Shown: piece after piece, positions 17,810-27,953 of the stretch
How the letters are laid out: each line of letters starts with the position of its first letter
Position numbering within the stretch: the stretch's first letter is position 1
Assembly: GCF_027570035.1 (NCBI RefSeq)
Contig: NZ_JAKMUU010000003.1
Location: 243,157-307,156, forward strand
DNA length: 64,000 bases
Reading direction: 5' to 3'
Source of the DNA: Corynebacterium curieae
GTDB lineage: Bacteria; Actinomycetota; Actinomycetes; Mycobacteriales; Mycobacteriaceae
Position numbers and translations under genes: made by a program
Notes under the pieces: model-generated
Told to the model about the DNA's origin: nothing
Seen by the model: the letters and a program-made list of their open reading frames with translations, nothing else
The model's database searches: none

Positions 17810-19085
17810 CCTGCAAGGCTTGGTCACGACTCAGCGCCGAGCCTTCCGGCAACAGTCGCAGGATCTCCCACGGAACCTGCGCGCCCACGCCAGTACCCAG
17901 GGCTTCCAAGGTCTCTTTATCCTTGACCTCGTGCCGCTGTCCCGTGGGCGAGACCACGTGATAGCCATGGCCGCTGTCTACTCCTACGCCACCAGCGTTG
18001 AGCCCACCGAAGCGATGTGCCACCGCTTTGCCAGCCAAGGCAACGGTGCCTGCTTGGACGGGTACCACTACCCCGCCGCCCTCGTTGCCCGCGCACATCC
18101 AGCCATCGTCTGGGTTTAAGAAACGGAACGCCGCGGAGGGAAGGTTGAGGTTTAAGGGGGCGTCGGCAAGCGCGGCTACTTCCTGCGGCAAAGCTGCCGA
18201 CTCCTTGGCGCCTAAGCCTGTAAGCATCTCCGCTTGGGTGGGAGTGAGTTCCGCTACACCCTCGGCTGTGCGCGCCCATAGGCCTTGGCCGGTGTCGATA
18301 ACCTCGGGCGGCTCTTCCGGAAAGCTCAACGGTGGCAGCTCCGCAAAGGCATTGAGCAGCTCAGGAGGCACGGGCCAGGTGTGGGTGCTATCGTCCACGC
18401 CAACCGCCCGGCGCACGACGCGCCCTTCGGTGGTGGAGGGATCTGGCAACGCCACGCGGCCTTCCTGGGTGATAAGCCACTGCGTGCCTTCGGAGTCCAC
18501 TAATGCGGCTCGCTCTTGGCCCAAGCCTTCCTGCTCAGGCTCGGCTAGGACAATGACCTCCTGCGAAGCGACCTGCTGGCCGCCAATACTGGTAGGACTC
18601 TCTGCGGCGGGAGCCTCATCCTTGCCGGCCAAACAGGCTGTCCACCGCCGTTGTGGGGACTCGCCTTCGGTCGCAAGATACCCCGGCGCATCTGCGATTC
18701 CCACCGGCGAGCCCAATAAAGCTTCTTGCAGGTGCTCATCTCCGATGGTCTGCGCCTCGGCTGCTTGCCCGGCGATAATGCGGGCAGACGCCAGGTTGAA
18801 TACTGGGTGGTAGGTGTCATTGACATCCACAAAGAGCTGCCCTTGCTGCGAGCGAACGATCGGCGCATCGCCCGGCTGCGGGCTTGGTTGCAACCATGCC
18901 AGCATGCCAGAGCCCACTGCAAGGAAGGCGACGCCGACCCCACCGAAAAGCAGCGCCTTGCGACGCCTAGCCAAAGGATCATGAATCATGCGGATATTGC
19001 CCAACACGAGCCCATGCTCGACGCGGCGACGCAAGAATTTATGGCCCGATACCTGGGCCTTGGTAGTAGGCAGCGGACGTGCCAT
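17799..19085 (-). CDS. eccB: ESX-4 core component EccB
   Basis: EccB is the single-pass periplasmic subunit of the type VII complex. I use ATG 19085, directly after GGGGGAAAATC, giving 428 residues starting MARPLPTTKAQVSGHKFLRRR, the conserved basic N-terminus. One membrane helix lies at about 43-65 (ALLFGGVGVAFLAVGSGMLAWL). The rest is an extracytoplasmic domain with two conserved Cys (CLAGKDE and WMCAGNEGGG), probably disulfide-linked. It is intact. Confidence 0.9.
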   Translation of the reverse strand: MARPLPTTKAQVSGHKFLRRRVEHGLVLGNIRMIHDPLARRRKALLFGGVGVAFLAVGSGMLAWLQPSPQPGDAPIVRSQQGQLFVDVNDTYHPVFNLASARIIAGQAAEAQTIGDEHLQEALLGSPVGIADAPGYLATEGESPQRRWTACLAGKDEAPAAESPTSIGGQQVASQEVIVLAEPEQEGLGQERAALVDSEGTQWLITQEGRVALPDPSTTEGRVVRRAVGVDDSTHTWPVPPELLNAFAELPPLSFPEEPPEVIDTGQGLWARTAEGVAELTPTQAEMLTGLGAKESAALPQEVAALADAPLNLNLPSAAFRFLNPDDGWMCAGNEGGGVVVPVQAGTVALAGKAVAHRFGGLNAGGVGVDSGHGYHVVSPTGQRHEVKDKETLEALGTGVGAQVPWEILRLLPEGSALSRDQALQVSS

Positions 19086-19158
19086 GATTTTCCCCCGAAA
19101 AGTCTGTGTACACCCAGCCACAGGCTAACCCAGGTGGCAGCCCACCGCCACTTGGGCG

Positions 19159-20040
19159 CTAGTCGGCGCTGCGCCTTTCGCGGGTCACTTCTGCGCGAGC
19201 GGCCAATTGGTCCGCCGCCGGGTAATCAACGGCGACTAGCGAAAGCCCCTTCGCCGGCGCCACGGGAATGCTCGAGGAACGCTTCGTTTCTTGGAGCAGC
19301 GCCGCGGCGAAGTCGGCATCGCGGCGCCCCTCTCCCACGCGCAGGCAGCACCCTACCAAGGAGCGCACCATCGACCAGCAAAAAGCATCGGCGCTCACGC
19401 GGGCTTCAAAAAGCTCTGGTTCTTCTGGCGTTGACACGTCCCGCCAAGAAAACTCCTGTAATTCACGGATGGTCGTGGCATTCGGCTTGGCTTTGCAAAA
19501 GGCCGCGAAGTCATGCAGGCCCACCAGCGCGGTGGCTGCTTCCTGCATGACATCGATATCCACCGGCTTAATCCACTCGGCCGTATCCCGCGCACGGGTC
19601 GGCAGCGCGCCGCGCGGGTTGGTGGTAATCCGGTACACATAGTGCCGCCGCAGCGCCGAAAAACGCGCATCGAATCCTGCAGGCGCAAACTCGCAGCCAT
19701 GCACCCGCACGTCCTCTGGCAAGAGCTTTGCTAACCGACGCACCAGCTTCCCCGGCTCCCCCGCCACCGAGCGCTGAGCCAGCATCTCTTCGGGTACGTC
19801 CACGTGCGCCACCTGGCCGCGAGCATGGACGCCGGCATCCGTGCGGCCAGCGACGGTAAGCGGGACCTCTGTGCGAGCAATCATCGCCAGTTTCTCTTCC
19901 AGCACGCCTTGCACGGTACGAAGACCGCCCTTCTGCTTGGCCCAACCGTGGAAATCCGTGCCGTCATAGGCCAAGTCCAAGCGCAGGCGAACGAATCCGT
20001 CCGCCGGCCCCTCTGGCGTGGTAGATGCTGCAACAGTCAT
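19159..20040 (-). CDS. truA: tRNA pseudouridine synthase A (TruA)
   Basis: TruA makes pseudouridine at positions 38-40 of tRNA anticodon stems. The catalytic Asp is in [12 protein letters not shown], about residue 67 from the start used here. The N-terminal [14 protein letters not shown] and the later [14 protein letters not shown] are family hallmarks. The start is uncertain: ATG 20040, ATG 20052 and a TTG at 20103 are all in frame and none has a clear ribosome-binding site. I chose 20040 because 293 residues is a usual length. It lies just past the rplQ terminator. Confidence 0.92.
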   Translation of the reverse strand: MTVAASTTPEGPADGFVRLRLDLAYDGTDFHGWAKQKGGLRTVQGVLEEKLAMIARTEVPLTVAGRTDAGVHARGQVAHVDVPEEMLAQRSVAGEPGKLVRRLAKLLPEDVRVHGCEFAPAGFDARFSALRRHYVYRITTNPRGALPTRARDTAEWIKPVDIDVMQEAATALVGLHDFAAFCKAKPNATTIRELQEFSWRDVSTPEEPELFEARVSADAFCWSMVRSLVGCCLRVGEGRRDADFAAALLQETKRSSSIPVAPAKGLSLVAVDYPAADQLAARAEVTRERRSAD

Positions 20041-20123
20041 GGTGGGCTTCATGCTACCGGAGTGTTTTCTGCACGCCGCCGCTGGGTCTTTCGCTGGAGG
20101 CAAGGCTCACCAAGCGTAAACAT

Positions 20124-20164
20124 GAAAAAGCCGCCGCCCTCCCACAAGTGGGAAAGGCGGCGGC
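20124..20164 (-). terminator. Terminator after rplQ
   Basis: A nine-base GC stem (GCCGCCGCC at 20130-20138 with GGCGGCGGC at 20156-20164) is followed on the minus strand by CTTTTTC. Confidence 0.85.
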
Positions 20165-20187
20165 AAAGCGCTAAGGCCAAAGAGGAA

Positions 20188-20685
20188 TTACTTCTCCTCG
20201 GACTCCTCAGCTGCGGTCTCCTCGGCAGGTGCCTCGGTCTCTGCAGCTTCGTCTGCCTTAGCTTCCTCAGCCTCAGCGGCCTTGGAGGCGGCAGCGCGGG
20301 TAGCGCGGTTAGCCTCGGAGGTCACGGTCTCCTCGAGAACGAGGGAGATCTGGGACATCGGGGCGTTGTCACCGGTGCGGTTGTCCAGCTTGATGGTGCG
20401 GGTGTAGCCACCCTCACGGTTCTCAAACTTCGGTGCAACCTCGTCGAACAGGTAAGAAACAACATCCTTGCGTGGGATGAGCTTCAACACTGCGCGGCGG
20501 TCAGCAACGGTGCCGGACTTAGCCTTGGTGATGATCTTTTCGATGTACGGGCGAAGAACCTTCGCCTTGGCATCGGTGGTCTTGATAGCGCCGTGCTCGA
20601 TCAGGCTGGCTGCCAGGTTGCTCAGCATGTGAGCCTGCTGCTTGGCGGAGCCGCCGAGACGGGCACCCTTCTTAGGGGTTGGCAT
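20188..20685 (-). CDS. rplQ: 50S ribosomal protein L17
   Basis: From ATG 20685, behind GAGGAG, the product has 165 residues. The conserved L17 fold covers about 1-118 ([17 protein letters not shown] start). A low-complexity Ala/Glu tail of roughly 45 residues follows, common in actinobacteria. It is the last gene of the infA-rpsM-rpsK-rpsD-rpoA-rplQ run. Confidence 0.96.
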   Translation of the reverse strand: MPTPKKGARLGGSAKQQAHMLSNLAASLIEHGAIKTTDAKAKVLRPYIEKIITKAKSGTVADRRAVLKLIPRKDVVSYLFDEVAPKFENREGGYTRTIKLDNRTGDNAPMSQISLVLEETVTSEANRATRAAASKAAEAEEAKADEAAETEAPAEETAAEESEEK

Positions 20686-20757
20686 TGTGTACTCCTCGTA
20701 TGCGGTAAAAAGTTGAGCGCGCGGCAATAAAAATATCGCCGCAAGTCAGGGGGTTCT

Positions 20758-21768
20758 TTACTCGGAATCCTCAGCAGCCGGATCCTTGAAGTCACCGGTT
20801 TCTGCGTCGTAGCCCTCGAGCTGGGTCGGGTCGAAGTCCTCAGGGGTGTCCTTGAGAGCCAGGCCCAGGTTAGCCAGCTTGATCTTTACCTCATTGATCG
20901 ACTTCTGGCCGAAGTTGCGGATATCCAGCAGGTCGGACTCGGTGCATTCAGCGAGCTCGCCCACAGTATGGATCTCCTGACGCTTAAGGCAGTTATAAGA
21001 GCGGACGGAGAAGTTCAGGTCCTCGATCGGCATGCCATAGGCAGCGATGTACTCGGTCTCTTGCGGGGAGGGTCCGATCTCGATGCCTTCGGCAGCGTTA
21101 TTCAGCTCGCGAGCCAAGCCGAACAGCTCGACCAGGGTGCCACCGGCGGAAGCCAGGGCATCGCGTGCGGAAATCGAGTTCTTGGTTTCGACGTCGATGG
21201 TCAGCTTGTCAAAGTCGGTGCGCTGCTCAACACGAGTTGCTTCGACCTTGTAGGAGACCTTGAGGACCGGGGAGTAAATCTGGTCGACCGGGATGCGGCC
21301 GATCTCACCGGAGGTAGGAGCGGCTGGGACGTAGCCACGGCCGCGCTCGACGACGAGCTCAATGTCCAGCTTGGCGGTGTCATTCAGGGACGCGATGTGC
21401 AGATCCGGGTTGTGGATCTCCACGCCAGCCGGTGGCTGGATATCGCCCGCGGTGACATCGCCCGGGCCTTCCTTGCTCAGGTACATAACAACCGGCTCAT
21501 CGGAGTCGGAAGAAAGCACCATGCTCTTGATGTTCAAGATGATCTCGGAGACGTCTTCCTTCACACCGTTGATGGTGGTGAACTCATGGAGAACACCATC
21601 GATCTTGATGGAGGTTACCGCTGCACCCGGGATGGAGGACAGCAGGGTACGACGCAGCGAGTTACCGAGGGTGTAGCCAAAGCCCGGCTCGAGCGGTTCG
21701 ATGACGAACTTGGAACGAGACGAATCGATGAATTCCTCGGTGAGCTGAGGACGCTGGGAAATGAGCAT
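20758..21768 (-). CDS. rpoA: RNA polymerase alpha subunit
   Basis: The 336-residue subunit has the dimerising N-terminal domain ([23 protein letters not shown] at about 27-49) and the C-terminal DNA- and activator-binding domain ([18 protein letters not shown] at about 281-298), followed by an acidic tail. It assembles beta and beta-prime and contacts UP elements and regulators. Placement between rpsD and rplQ is canonical. Confidence 0.97.
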   Translation of the reverse strand: MLISQRPQLTEEFIDSSRSKFVIEPLEPGFGYTLGNSLRRTLLSSIPGAAVTSIKIDGVLHEFTTINGVKEDVSEIILNIKSMVLSSDSDEPVVMYLSKEGPGDVTAGDIQPPAGVEIHNPDLHIASLNDTAKLDIELVVERGRGYVPAAPTSGEIGRIPVDQIYSPVLKVSYKVEATRVEQRTDFDKLTIDVETKNSISARDALASAGGTLVELFGLARELNNAAEGIEIGPSPQETEYIAAYGMPIEDLNFSVRSYNCLKRQEIHTVGELAECTESDLLDIRNFGQKSINEVKIKLANLGLALKDTPEDFDPTQLEGYDAETGDFKDPAAEDSE

Positions 21769-21882
21769 TGAAATTCTCCTTTTCGGCGACCGCTATTTGA
21801 CGCCGGTAGAGGGGTAAAAATCTTCGGGTTCGAAGATTCCAGGTTATCCGCCAGGCCATTACAGGCCGTGCGGTATAACAGT

Positions 21883-22488
21883 TTACTTCGAGTAAAGCTC
21901 GACGATGAGCTGCTCTTGCAGCGGAATGTCGATCTGAGCGCGCTCGGGCAGCTGGTGCACGAGGATGCGCAGGGTATCAGGAACAACCTGCAGCCATGCC
22001 GGTACGTTGGCATCGATGAGGGCGTCCTGAGCATCTTCGAACCATTCCATCTTCTTGGAGCGGTCACGGACATCGATGATGTCGTACTGGGTGACCTTGT
22101 AGGAAGGAACGTTGATGTTCTTGCCATTCACGGTGAAGTGACCGTGGGAGACAAGCTGGCGAGCCTGGCGGCGGGTGCGTGCCAGACCTGCACGGTAGAC
22201 TACGTTGTCCAGGCGGGACTCGAGCAGGATAACCAGGTTATCGCCGGTCTTGCCCGGGAGGCGGTTTGCCTCTGCGTAGTAGCGACGGAACTGACGCTCC
22301 AGCACACCGTAGGTGTACTTTGCCTTCTGCTTCTCCTGGAGCTGCAGCAGGTACTCAGATTCCTTGATGCGGTTGCGGCCAGCCTGTCCCGGTGGGTACG
22401 GGCGGCGCTCGAATGCCATATCTCCGCCGATCAAGTCGACGCGAAGACGGCGGGATACGCGGGTAGCGGGGCCAGTGTAACGAGCCAT
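21883..22488 (-). CDS. rpsD: 30S ribosomal protein S4
   Basis: S4 nucleates the 30S body, and in many bacteria it represses its own operon. The protein has 201 residues. The S4 RNA-binding domain (about 91-155) includes [20 protein letters not shown] and the [16 protein letters not shown] loop. The N-terminus [16 protein letters not shown] is of the zinc-free type. Confidence 0.97.
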   Translation of the reverse strand: MARYTGPATRVSRRLRVDLIGGDMAFERRPYPPGQAGRNRIKESEYLLQLQEKQKAKYTYGVLERQFRRYYAEANRLPGKTGDNLVILLESRLDNVVYRAGLARTRRQARQLVSHGHFTVNGKNINVPSYKVTQYDIIDVRDRSKKMEWFEDAQDALIDANVPAWLQVVPDTLRILVHQLPERAQIDIPLQEQLIVELYSK

Positions 22489-22509
22489 TTTCTTACCTCT
22501 TCCTTTCCC

Positions 22510-22914
22510 TTAAACCTTGCGGCGCTTGGTCGGACGGCAGCCGTTGTGCGGCTGTGGGGTTGCATCCGTGATCGAGGAAACCTCGAGGCCTGCAGCCTGC
22601 AGGGAACGGATGGCGGTCTCGCGGCCGGAGCCCGGACCCTTGACGAATACGTCAACCTTCTTCATGCCGTGATCCATTGCCTTGCGAGCAGCGTTCTCGG
22701 CTGCCATCTGAGCGGCGAACGGAGTGGACTTACGGGAGCCCTTGAAGCCAACGTGGCCGGAGGATGCCCAAGAGATAACAGCACCGGTCTGATCGGTGAT
22801 CGAGACGATGGTGTTATTGAAGGTGGACTTGATGTATGCGTGGCCGAGGGCCACATTCTTCTTTACGACGCGACGGCCGGAACGGCGCGCGCCAGAACGA
22901 GTCTTTGGAGGCAT
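22510..22914 (-). CDS. rpsK: 30S ribosomal protein S11
   Basis: This platform protein contacts mRNA near the E site. It has 134 residues, with the Gly/Arg-rich C-terminus ([13 protein letters not shown]) and [14 protein letters not shown] intact. It sits three bases after rpsM. Confidence 0.97.
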   Translation of the reverse strand: MPPKTRSGARRSGRRVVKKNVALGHAYIKSTFNNTIVSITDQTGAVISWASSGHVGFKGSRKSTPFAAQMAAENAARKAMDHGMKKVDVFVKGPGSGRETAIRSLQAAGLEVSSITDATPQPHNGCRPTKRRKV

Positions 22915-22917
22915 GAA

Positions 22918-23286
22918 TTACTTCTTCTTTCCTGCGATCGTCTTCTTCGGACCCTTACGAGTGCGCGCATTGGTCTTGGTGCGCTGGCCACGTACAGGCA
23001 GGCCACGGCGGTGGCGCAGGCCCTTGTAGCTACCGATTTCAATCTTGCGGCGGATATCAGCCTGAACCTGACGGCGGAGGTCACCCTCAACCTTCCAGGT
23101 AGCCTCAATTGCGTCACGGAGCGCCGACAGCTGGTCATCATCCAGGTTGTCAGTGCGCAGGTCAGGAGAAATGCCAGTCTTTTCTAGCAATTCCTTGGCA
23201 CGGGTTGGACCGATGCCGTAGATGTAGGTGAGAGCGACCTCCATGCGCTTATTGCGGGGGAGGTCAACACCAGCTAGACGTGCCAT
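22918..23286 (-). CDS. rpsM: 30S ribosomal protein S13
   Basis: This head protein makes bridges to the 50S subunit and touches P-site tRNA through its basic tail ([11 protein letters not shown]). It has 122 residues and the conserved start [19 protein letters not shown]. The 181-base gap to infA has no rpmJ, which is often found there in other phyla. Confidence 0.97.
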   Translation of the reverse strand: MARLAGVDLPRNKRMEVALTYIYGIGPTRAKELLEKTGISPDLRTDNLDDDQLSALRDAIEATWKVEGDLRRQVQADIRRKIEIGSYKGLRHRRGLPVRGQRTKTNARTRKGPKKTIAGKKK

Positions 23287-23467
23287 ATGGCGTGTCCTTT
23301 CGGGTTGTTACGGCGGTTTTCTCCCCATCCGTCCCGCTCCATGCAACGCTTCGCCCGGGCCGTGCCGGGATCCTTGGGTTGCTTATCAGTGCGGGCTCAG
23401 GCCACCGTAGCCCGAGGTGGACAGGGCGAACCTAGGGGCCGCCCTTGGGTGAGGAGGCTTACTGTCT

Positions 23468-23686
23468 TTACTTGTAGCGGTAGACGATGCGTCCGCGGGT
23501 AAGGTCATAAGGAGACAGCTCTACAACCACGCGATCCTCTGGGAGGATGCGAATGTAGTGCTGACGCATCTTGCCAGAAATGTGTGCAAGAACCTTGTGT
23601 CCGTTGTCGAGCTCGACACGGAACATTGCATTCGGCAAAGGCTCGATAATGCGGCCTTCTACCTCGATTGCGCCTTCCTTAGCCAT
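23468..23686 (-). CDS. infA: Translation initiation factor IF-1
   Basis: IF-1 blocks the ribosomal A site during initiation. The 72-residue S1-fold protein starts [11 protein letters not shown] at ATG 23686 and ends [13 protein letters not shown]. The longer frame to 23731 is leader. It begins the transcript leading to rpsM-rpsK-rpsD-rpoA-rplQ. Confidence 0.97.
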   Translation of the reverse strand: MAKEGAIEVEGRIIEPLPNAMFRVELDNGHKVLAHISGKMRQHYIRILPEDRVVVELSPYDLTRGRIVYRYK

Positions 23687-23794
23687 AACCTCTACTTTTC
23701 TGGTGCCGGACAAGTGTGCCGTCACCTGCATGTTTGTTGTCTACTGCGGTGGCATATCGGCGCCAGCCTCGCTGACGCTATACACCGACTTAAC

Positions 23795-23823
23795 AGCATA
23801 CGCTGCAGCGACACGTTTTCCAA
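23795..23823 (-). promoter_or_regulatory. Candidate infA operon promoter
   Basis: The minus strand has TTGGAA, 17 bases, TATGCT, about 110 bases before the infA start. Both hexamers and the spacing fit a housekeeping sigma promoter. Confidence 0.55.
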
Positions 23824-23921
23824 ACCGCTGCGCCTTTCGACGCCCACCGCCGCGCCCACCTACTTCCCTCTCCTCACCTCCTTCCGAAGGGAGGAAAATT
23901 TGGGAGGAGAAATAAATAGCG

Positions 23922-23972
23922 AAAGTCCCCCGCACCGACTTTCCTTCTCGAGGAACCGGCGCGGGGGACTGA
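23922..23972 (-). terminator. Terminator after the L,D-transpeptidase gene
   Basis: The perfect ten-base stem AGTCCCCCGC/GCGGGGGACT (23924-23933, 23961-23970) is followed on the minus strand by a T-rich stretch. Confidence 0.75.
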
Positions 23973-23995
23973 GTTAGCGCGGTAGCGCCAAAGTC

Positions 23996-24847
23996 TTAGT
24001 AGATGAAGACCTTATCGCCAACCTGGACGTTATCCCAGTAACGCTTTGCAGCGTCTGGCGGCAAGTGAACGCAGCCATTGGAATCAACGGCCGGGTCATC
24101 CAAGTGGAAAGCGTGGCCGTTATTGGTGAAGTAGATGGAGTACGGCATCGGCGCGTTGTTGAACTCGCGGGAAATCTCATGTTCTACCTTGCGGGTCACA
24201 TGGAAAGTGCCGCGTGGGGTCTCCTGACCGCGCATGCCGGCGGACATTGCCGGGGAAACGTAGGAAACCTTGCCGCCATCCTGCAGCCAGGTGCGACGGC
24301 CATTGAGGTCGACACAAACCTTCGCATCGGCCGGGCACGGACCGCGGTCGAACTGGTTAGCTCGGCGCTGTGCTTCTGCCTTACGGGCGGCAGCCTCAGA
24401 GCGTGCCTTCTCCGCGGCAACACGCTCGGCATTAGCGCGGGCAGCGGCTTCGCGGGCCTTGCGTGCTTCCTCGTTCTTCTGGGCGATCAGGCCTGGGAAA
24501 AGGAACTCTACAGCACCGTCAACTGCAGTCTGGACGCTAGGAGCCAGTTCAGGGGAGAATTTCTCTGCCTGCTCCAGAATCTGGTTGCGAGTATTCCATG
24601 CCTGCTCGCGGGTCTGGCCGTAGAAATTGTCCAGCTGTGCCTTAGCGTCAGCAGTGAGCTTGTCTAGGCCGGACTGAGAAGCGAGCTGGTTGAGATCGGA
24701 ATTTGCCTTGGAGCTGAGCTGATCCACGTTGGGAATCTCTTGGGCGGTAGCGGCAGGAGCTGCAACGGTGGCGCTCAAGGCCATAACGCCAGCCACAGCG
24801 GGCGCTGCAATCGTGGCGCGGATCTTGCGGAAGCTAAATTTCGACAT
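23996..24847 (-). CDS. Secreted L,D-transpeptidase (YkuD family)
   Basis: These enzymes make 3-3 peptidoglycan cross-links outside the membrane. The 283-residue protein has a signal peptide (about 1-36, cleavage near ATAQ). A charged coiled-coil-like Ala/Glu/Arg region follows (about 115-165). The C-terminal catalytic domain has HAFHLDDP (His245/His248) and SNGCVHL with catalytic Cys259. The usual motif is (S/T)HGChN, so Asn257 in place of His is a variant seen in some corynebacterial homologues. It follows map on the same strand, 65 bases away, and precedes a terminator. Confidence 0.88.
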   Translation of the reverse strand: MSKFSFRKIRATIAAPAVAGVMALSATVAAPAATAQEIPNVDQLSSKANSDLNQLASQSGLDKLTADAKAQLDNFYGQTREQAWNTRNQILEQAEKFSPELAPSVQTAVDGAVEFLFPGLIAQKNEEARKAREAAARANAERVAAEKARSEAAARKAEAQRRANQFDRGPCPADAKVCVDLNGRRTWLQDGGKVSYVSPAMSAGMRGQETPRGTFHVTRKVEHEISREFNNAPMPYSIYFTNNGHAFHLDDPAVDSNGCVHLPPDAAKRYWDNVQVGDKVFIY

Positions 24848-24912
24848 GGCTGTGAGTATAAACCTTTCGGGGATATATGCCTAGTTGAACAGGCAATTTT
24901 GGGGAATATGTA

Positions 24913-25707
24913 TTAGTAGCGGCGAGTGAGAATACGCGGACCATCGGCGGTGGCGGCCACCGTATGCTCCCAATGAGCGGCAAAGGAACCATCGAGGGTG
25001 ACGACCGTCCAGTCATCTTCCAGCACGGCAGAATCCTCTGTGCCCAAAGTTAGCATGGGTTCAATGGCCAGTACGGAACCTTCTTGAATCAGCGGGCCGC
25101 GGCCCGGCCGGCCTTCGTTAGCCAAGTACGGATTCTCATGCATGGTGCGGCCAATGCCGTGTCCGCCGTAGCCGTCAACGATGAAAAGATCTACGCCAAA
25201 CTTTTCCTCTGCGCGGCGGGTGGCCTGTTCGAGGGCATGGGAGACGTCGGTAAGCAGATTGCCCGGAACCATAGCCTGCATGCCTTCCATGAGGACCCAT
25301 TCGGTGGCTTTATTGAGGGCATTCACATCGGGGTCCAGCTCCCCGATGGCAAAGGACCAAGCGCTATCGCCTACCCAGCCGTCGAGGGTAGCTCCGCAAT
25401 CGATCGAAACCAGATCCCCTTCAGCAAGGATGGTCTCCTTATCGGGGATGCCGTGCACAATGACGTCATTGACGGAGGCACAAATGGAACTCGGAAAGCC
25501 CTCGTAGCCCTTAAACGTGGGATAGGCGCCGGCATCGCGGATGGTCTGCTCTGCCACTGCGTCGAGCTCGAGGGTAGATACGCCAGACGCCGCAGCAGCG
25601 CGGACTTCTTGCAGTGCCTTACCGACGATCTCGCCGGCAGCCTGCATGGCGTCTAGCTCACCCGGGGTGCGGGCGGGGATGCGCTTACTGCGGCGTCGAA
25701 AAGCCAT
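24913..25707 (-). CDS. map: Methionine aminopeptidase, type I
   Basis: The enzyme removes the initiator Met from nascent proteins and binds two metal ions. Ligands are visible: the two Asp of [17 protein letters not shown], His in [15 protein letters not shown], Glu in LAIEPML, and the final Glu near the C-terminal HWEHTVA segment. It has 264 residues without a long zinc-finger extension. It starts two bases after adk ends, in the secY-adk-map order. Confidence 0.96.
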   Translation of the reverse strand: MAFRRRSKRIPARTPGELDAMQAAGEIVGKALQEVRAAAASGVSTLELDAVAEQTIRDAGAYPTFKGYEGFPSSICASVNDVIVHGIPDKETILAEGDLVSIDCGATLDGWVGDSAWSFAIGELDPDVNALNKATEWVLMEGMQAMVPGNLLTDVSHALEQATRRAEEKFGVDLFIVDGYGGHGIGRTMHENPYLANEGRPGRGPLIQEGSVLAIEPMLTLGTEDSAVLEDDWTVVTLDGSFAAHWEHTVAATADGPRILTRRY

Positions 25708-25709
25708 GC

Positions 25710-26255
25710 TTACTTACCCAGTGCTTCCATGGCACGGGCATTGATTTCTTCCACGGTGCCTTCGGCCTTGATGGGGATAATGACATCGCCGTAGTGCTCG
25801 ATGAGCGGGAAGGTTTCCTCGCGGTACACACCGAGGCGGGTGCGGATGGTCTCCTCGTTATCGTCGGCGCGGCCACGGGCCATCATGCGCTCGACCACAA
25901 CGTCTTCAGAAACCTCGAAGTTGAGCACGCCATCGAGCTTTTCGCCCTTCTTGGACAGCAGCTCCTCCAAGATGTCTGCCTGCTCGGTCGTGCGTGGGAA
26001 GCCGTCCAGCAGGAAGCCGTTCTTGGCATCGTCCTGGTTCAAGCGATCCTCAACCATGCGGGCGGTGACGTCAGTAGGCACCAGCTTGCCTGCATCGATG
26101 TAGGACTTTGCCTCTACACCCAGCGGGGTACCCTCGCCGATATTGGCACGGAACAGATCGCCGGTGGAAATGTGCGGGACGTTCAGCTTCTCGCTGAGGA
26201 TGGCTGCCTGGGTGCCTTTGCCGGCACCGGGAGGTCCTAGAAGTACAAGACGCAT
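25710..26255 (-). CDS. adk: Adenylate kinase
   Basis: The enzyme catalyses 2 ADP = ATP + AMP. The 181-residue short-lid form lacks the zinc lid. The P-loop [11 protein letters not shown] lies at 7-17, the AMP-binding STGDLFR at 31-37 and the DGFPRT motif near 84-89. It is coupled to secY: the ATG at 26255 overlaps the secY stop. Confidence 0.96.
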   Translation of the reverse strand: MRLVLLGPPGAGKGTQAAILSEKLNVPHISTGDLFRANIGEGTPLGVEAKSYIDAGKLVPTDVTARMVEDRLNQDDAKNGFLLDGFPRTTEQADILEELLSKKGEKLDGVLNFEVSEDVVVERMMARGRADDNEETIRTRLGVYREETFPLIEHYGDVIIPIKAEGTVEEINARAMEALGK

Positions 26256-27580
26256 TACTTAAGTAGTCCTTCGTAGTTAGATTGCAGTAGCTGGGACTCG
26301 ATCTGCTTGACCGTGGTCAAGGCGACGGAGACCATAATCAGGATGGCCGTACCACCAAAGGCGGACGTACCGCTGGCGGAAGAGCGACCCACGCCGAGGT
26401 CCAAGAGGATATTCGGCAGGATGGCGATGACCGCCAAGTACAGGGCGCCAACGCACAGCAGACGGTTCATCACATAACCAAGGTACTCTGCGGTCGGGCG
26501 GCCCGGGCGAATGCCTGGGATAAAGCCGCCGTACTTCTTCATATTATCCGCCTGCTCTGCCGGATCGTACTGAACCGAAACGTAGAAATAAGCAAAGAAA
26601 ATGGTCAGGACGAAGTACAGCACAATGTACTGCCAGGAGGATGGCGCCTGCAGGTGCGCGATGACATTGCGCTGCCACCAGTTATCCGGAGTGCCGGGGG
26701 AGCCAGAGTTAACAATCTGGGTAATAAGCACCGGCATGTAGATGAGAGAGGAAGCGAAGATGACCGGGATAACGCCGGCCTGGTTGACCTTCAGCGGCAG
26801 GTAAGTGGAGGAACCACCGTACTGGCGGCGGCCCACCATGCGCTTAGCGTACTGAACCGGGATGCGGCGCTGACCCTGCTCGATGAAGGTAATGCCCACG
26901 ACCAAGATGACCAAGCCAGCGACAACCATAGCGAAGACAAGGCCGCCGTTGTTCTGCATGATGCTTACGCCATCGGTAGGCAGGCGGGTGGCAATACCGG
27001 CGAAGATGAGCAGGGACATACCGTTGCCAATGCCCTTTTCAGTGATGAGCTCGCCCATCCACATCACCAGCACTGCGCCGGCGGTCATGGTAATGACCAA
27101 GACAATGAGGGTGAAGAAGTTGCGATCCTCTGCCAGTACCTGAATGCCCTGCCCCAGCAGCTGCTCGCGGTCCGCCAGCGCGACGATGCCGGAGGATTGC
27201 AGCAGCGCCAGCGCCAGAGTCAGGTAACGGGTGTACTGGGTCATCTTGGCCTGTCCGGACTGGCCTTCCTTCTTCAATTCCTCGAAGCGCGGAATGACCA
27301 CGGTCAGCAGCTGCACGATAATCGAGGCCGTAATGTACGGCATGATGCCGATGGCGAAGATCGACAGCTGCAGCAACGCGCCGCCCGAGAAGAGGTTGAT
27401 GACGGAGTAGAGATCTCCGGACTGTTCGGTCAGCTGGCGCAAGCGCCCAGCAATGGACGCATAGTCAACACCCGGGGATGGGATCTGTGCGCCGACACGG
27501 TACGCAATGATCATCACGATGGTGAAGATGATCTTCTTACGTAGGTCGGCATCCTTGAAAGCCTGCAAAATGGCGGACAC
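26255..27580 (-). CDS. secY: Preprotein translocase subunit SecY
   Basis: SecY is the ten-helix channel of the Sec system in the inner membrane. The 441-residue protein starts [17 protein letters not shown]. It has the conserved [13 protein letters not shown] in helix 1, the plug region after it and the late cytosolic loop PGIRPGRPT. It heads secY-adk-map, apart from rplO because about 4 kb of other genes have been placed between. Confidence 0.97.
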   Translation of the reverse strand: MSAILQAFKDADLRKKIIFTIVMIIAYRVGAQIPSPGVDYASIAGRLRQLTEQSGDLYSVINLFSGGALLQLSIFAIGIMPYITASIIVQLLTVVIPRFEELKKEGQSGQAKMTQYTRYLTLALALLQSSGIVALADREQLLGQGIQVLAEDRNFFTLIVLVITMTAGAVLVMWMGELITEKGIGNGMSLLIFAGIATRLPTDGVSIMQNNGGLVFAMVVAGLVILVVGITFIEQGQRRIPVQYAKRMVGRRQYGGSSTYLPLKVNQAGVIPVIFASSLIYMPVLITQIVNSGSPGTPDNWWQRNVIAHLQAPSSWQYIVLYFVLTIFFAYFYVSVQYDPAEQADNMKKYGGFIPGIRPGRPTAEYLGYVMNRLLCVGALYLAVIAILPNILLDLGVGRSSASGTSAFGGTAILIMVSVALTTVKQIESQLLQSNYEGLLK

Positions 27581-27953
27581 TACAAAATCCTCCTGGCCTA
27601 CCGCTGCCGAACGCGAAATCTAGGGAGGGTTTCGCGTCCATTCGCGGAGGTGGAACTCATCTGCCCCTAGGAAACTGCACCCCCTGAGCCGAATGGCTTA
27701 GGGGAAAATCAGCTTTCCTTCAGGAACGGTTGAACACTTATGACCCCATTACCCTACCAGCCTTGCCCCGCATAGCCACATTAAGGCCCAATAGTGTGAC
27801 CATGATTGCTTCTTCTTTCGCGCGTTTTGTATCTGGGGTTTACCATGAGGGGGTATTGCCATCGCGCAATTCCCTTTTTAATCTCCGACCTCGCGGGTAC
27901 CTGCGCCACGAGGCCGTTATTGGTGTGAACCTAACGTTGCGAAAGAAGAAAAG
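27581..27953. other. secY leader and divergent region, with hairpin
   Basis: This 373-base gap separates secY (minus) from the methyltransferase gene (plus). It contains a stable hairpin, CCCCTGAGCC at 27681-27690 with GGCTTAGGGG at 27695-27704, inside the presumed secY leader. There is no T tract on either strand, so it is not an ordinary terminator. TAGGGT on the minus strand near 27745 could be a secY -10. I see no small gene. Confidence 0.4.

Noticed and set aside
21868..23187. 439-codon plus-strand open frame over rpsD, rpsK and rpsM
   Set aside because: It is antisense to three certain ribosomal genes, with no ribosome-binding site and no family resemblance. High GC makes such long antisense frames common.
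23287..23467. Possible rpmJ between infA and rpsM
   Set aside because: No 37-codon frame with the L36 Cys/His pattern is present on either strand in this gap.
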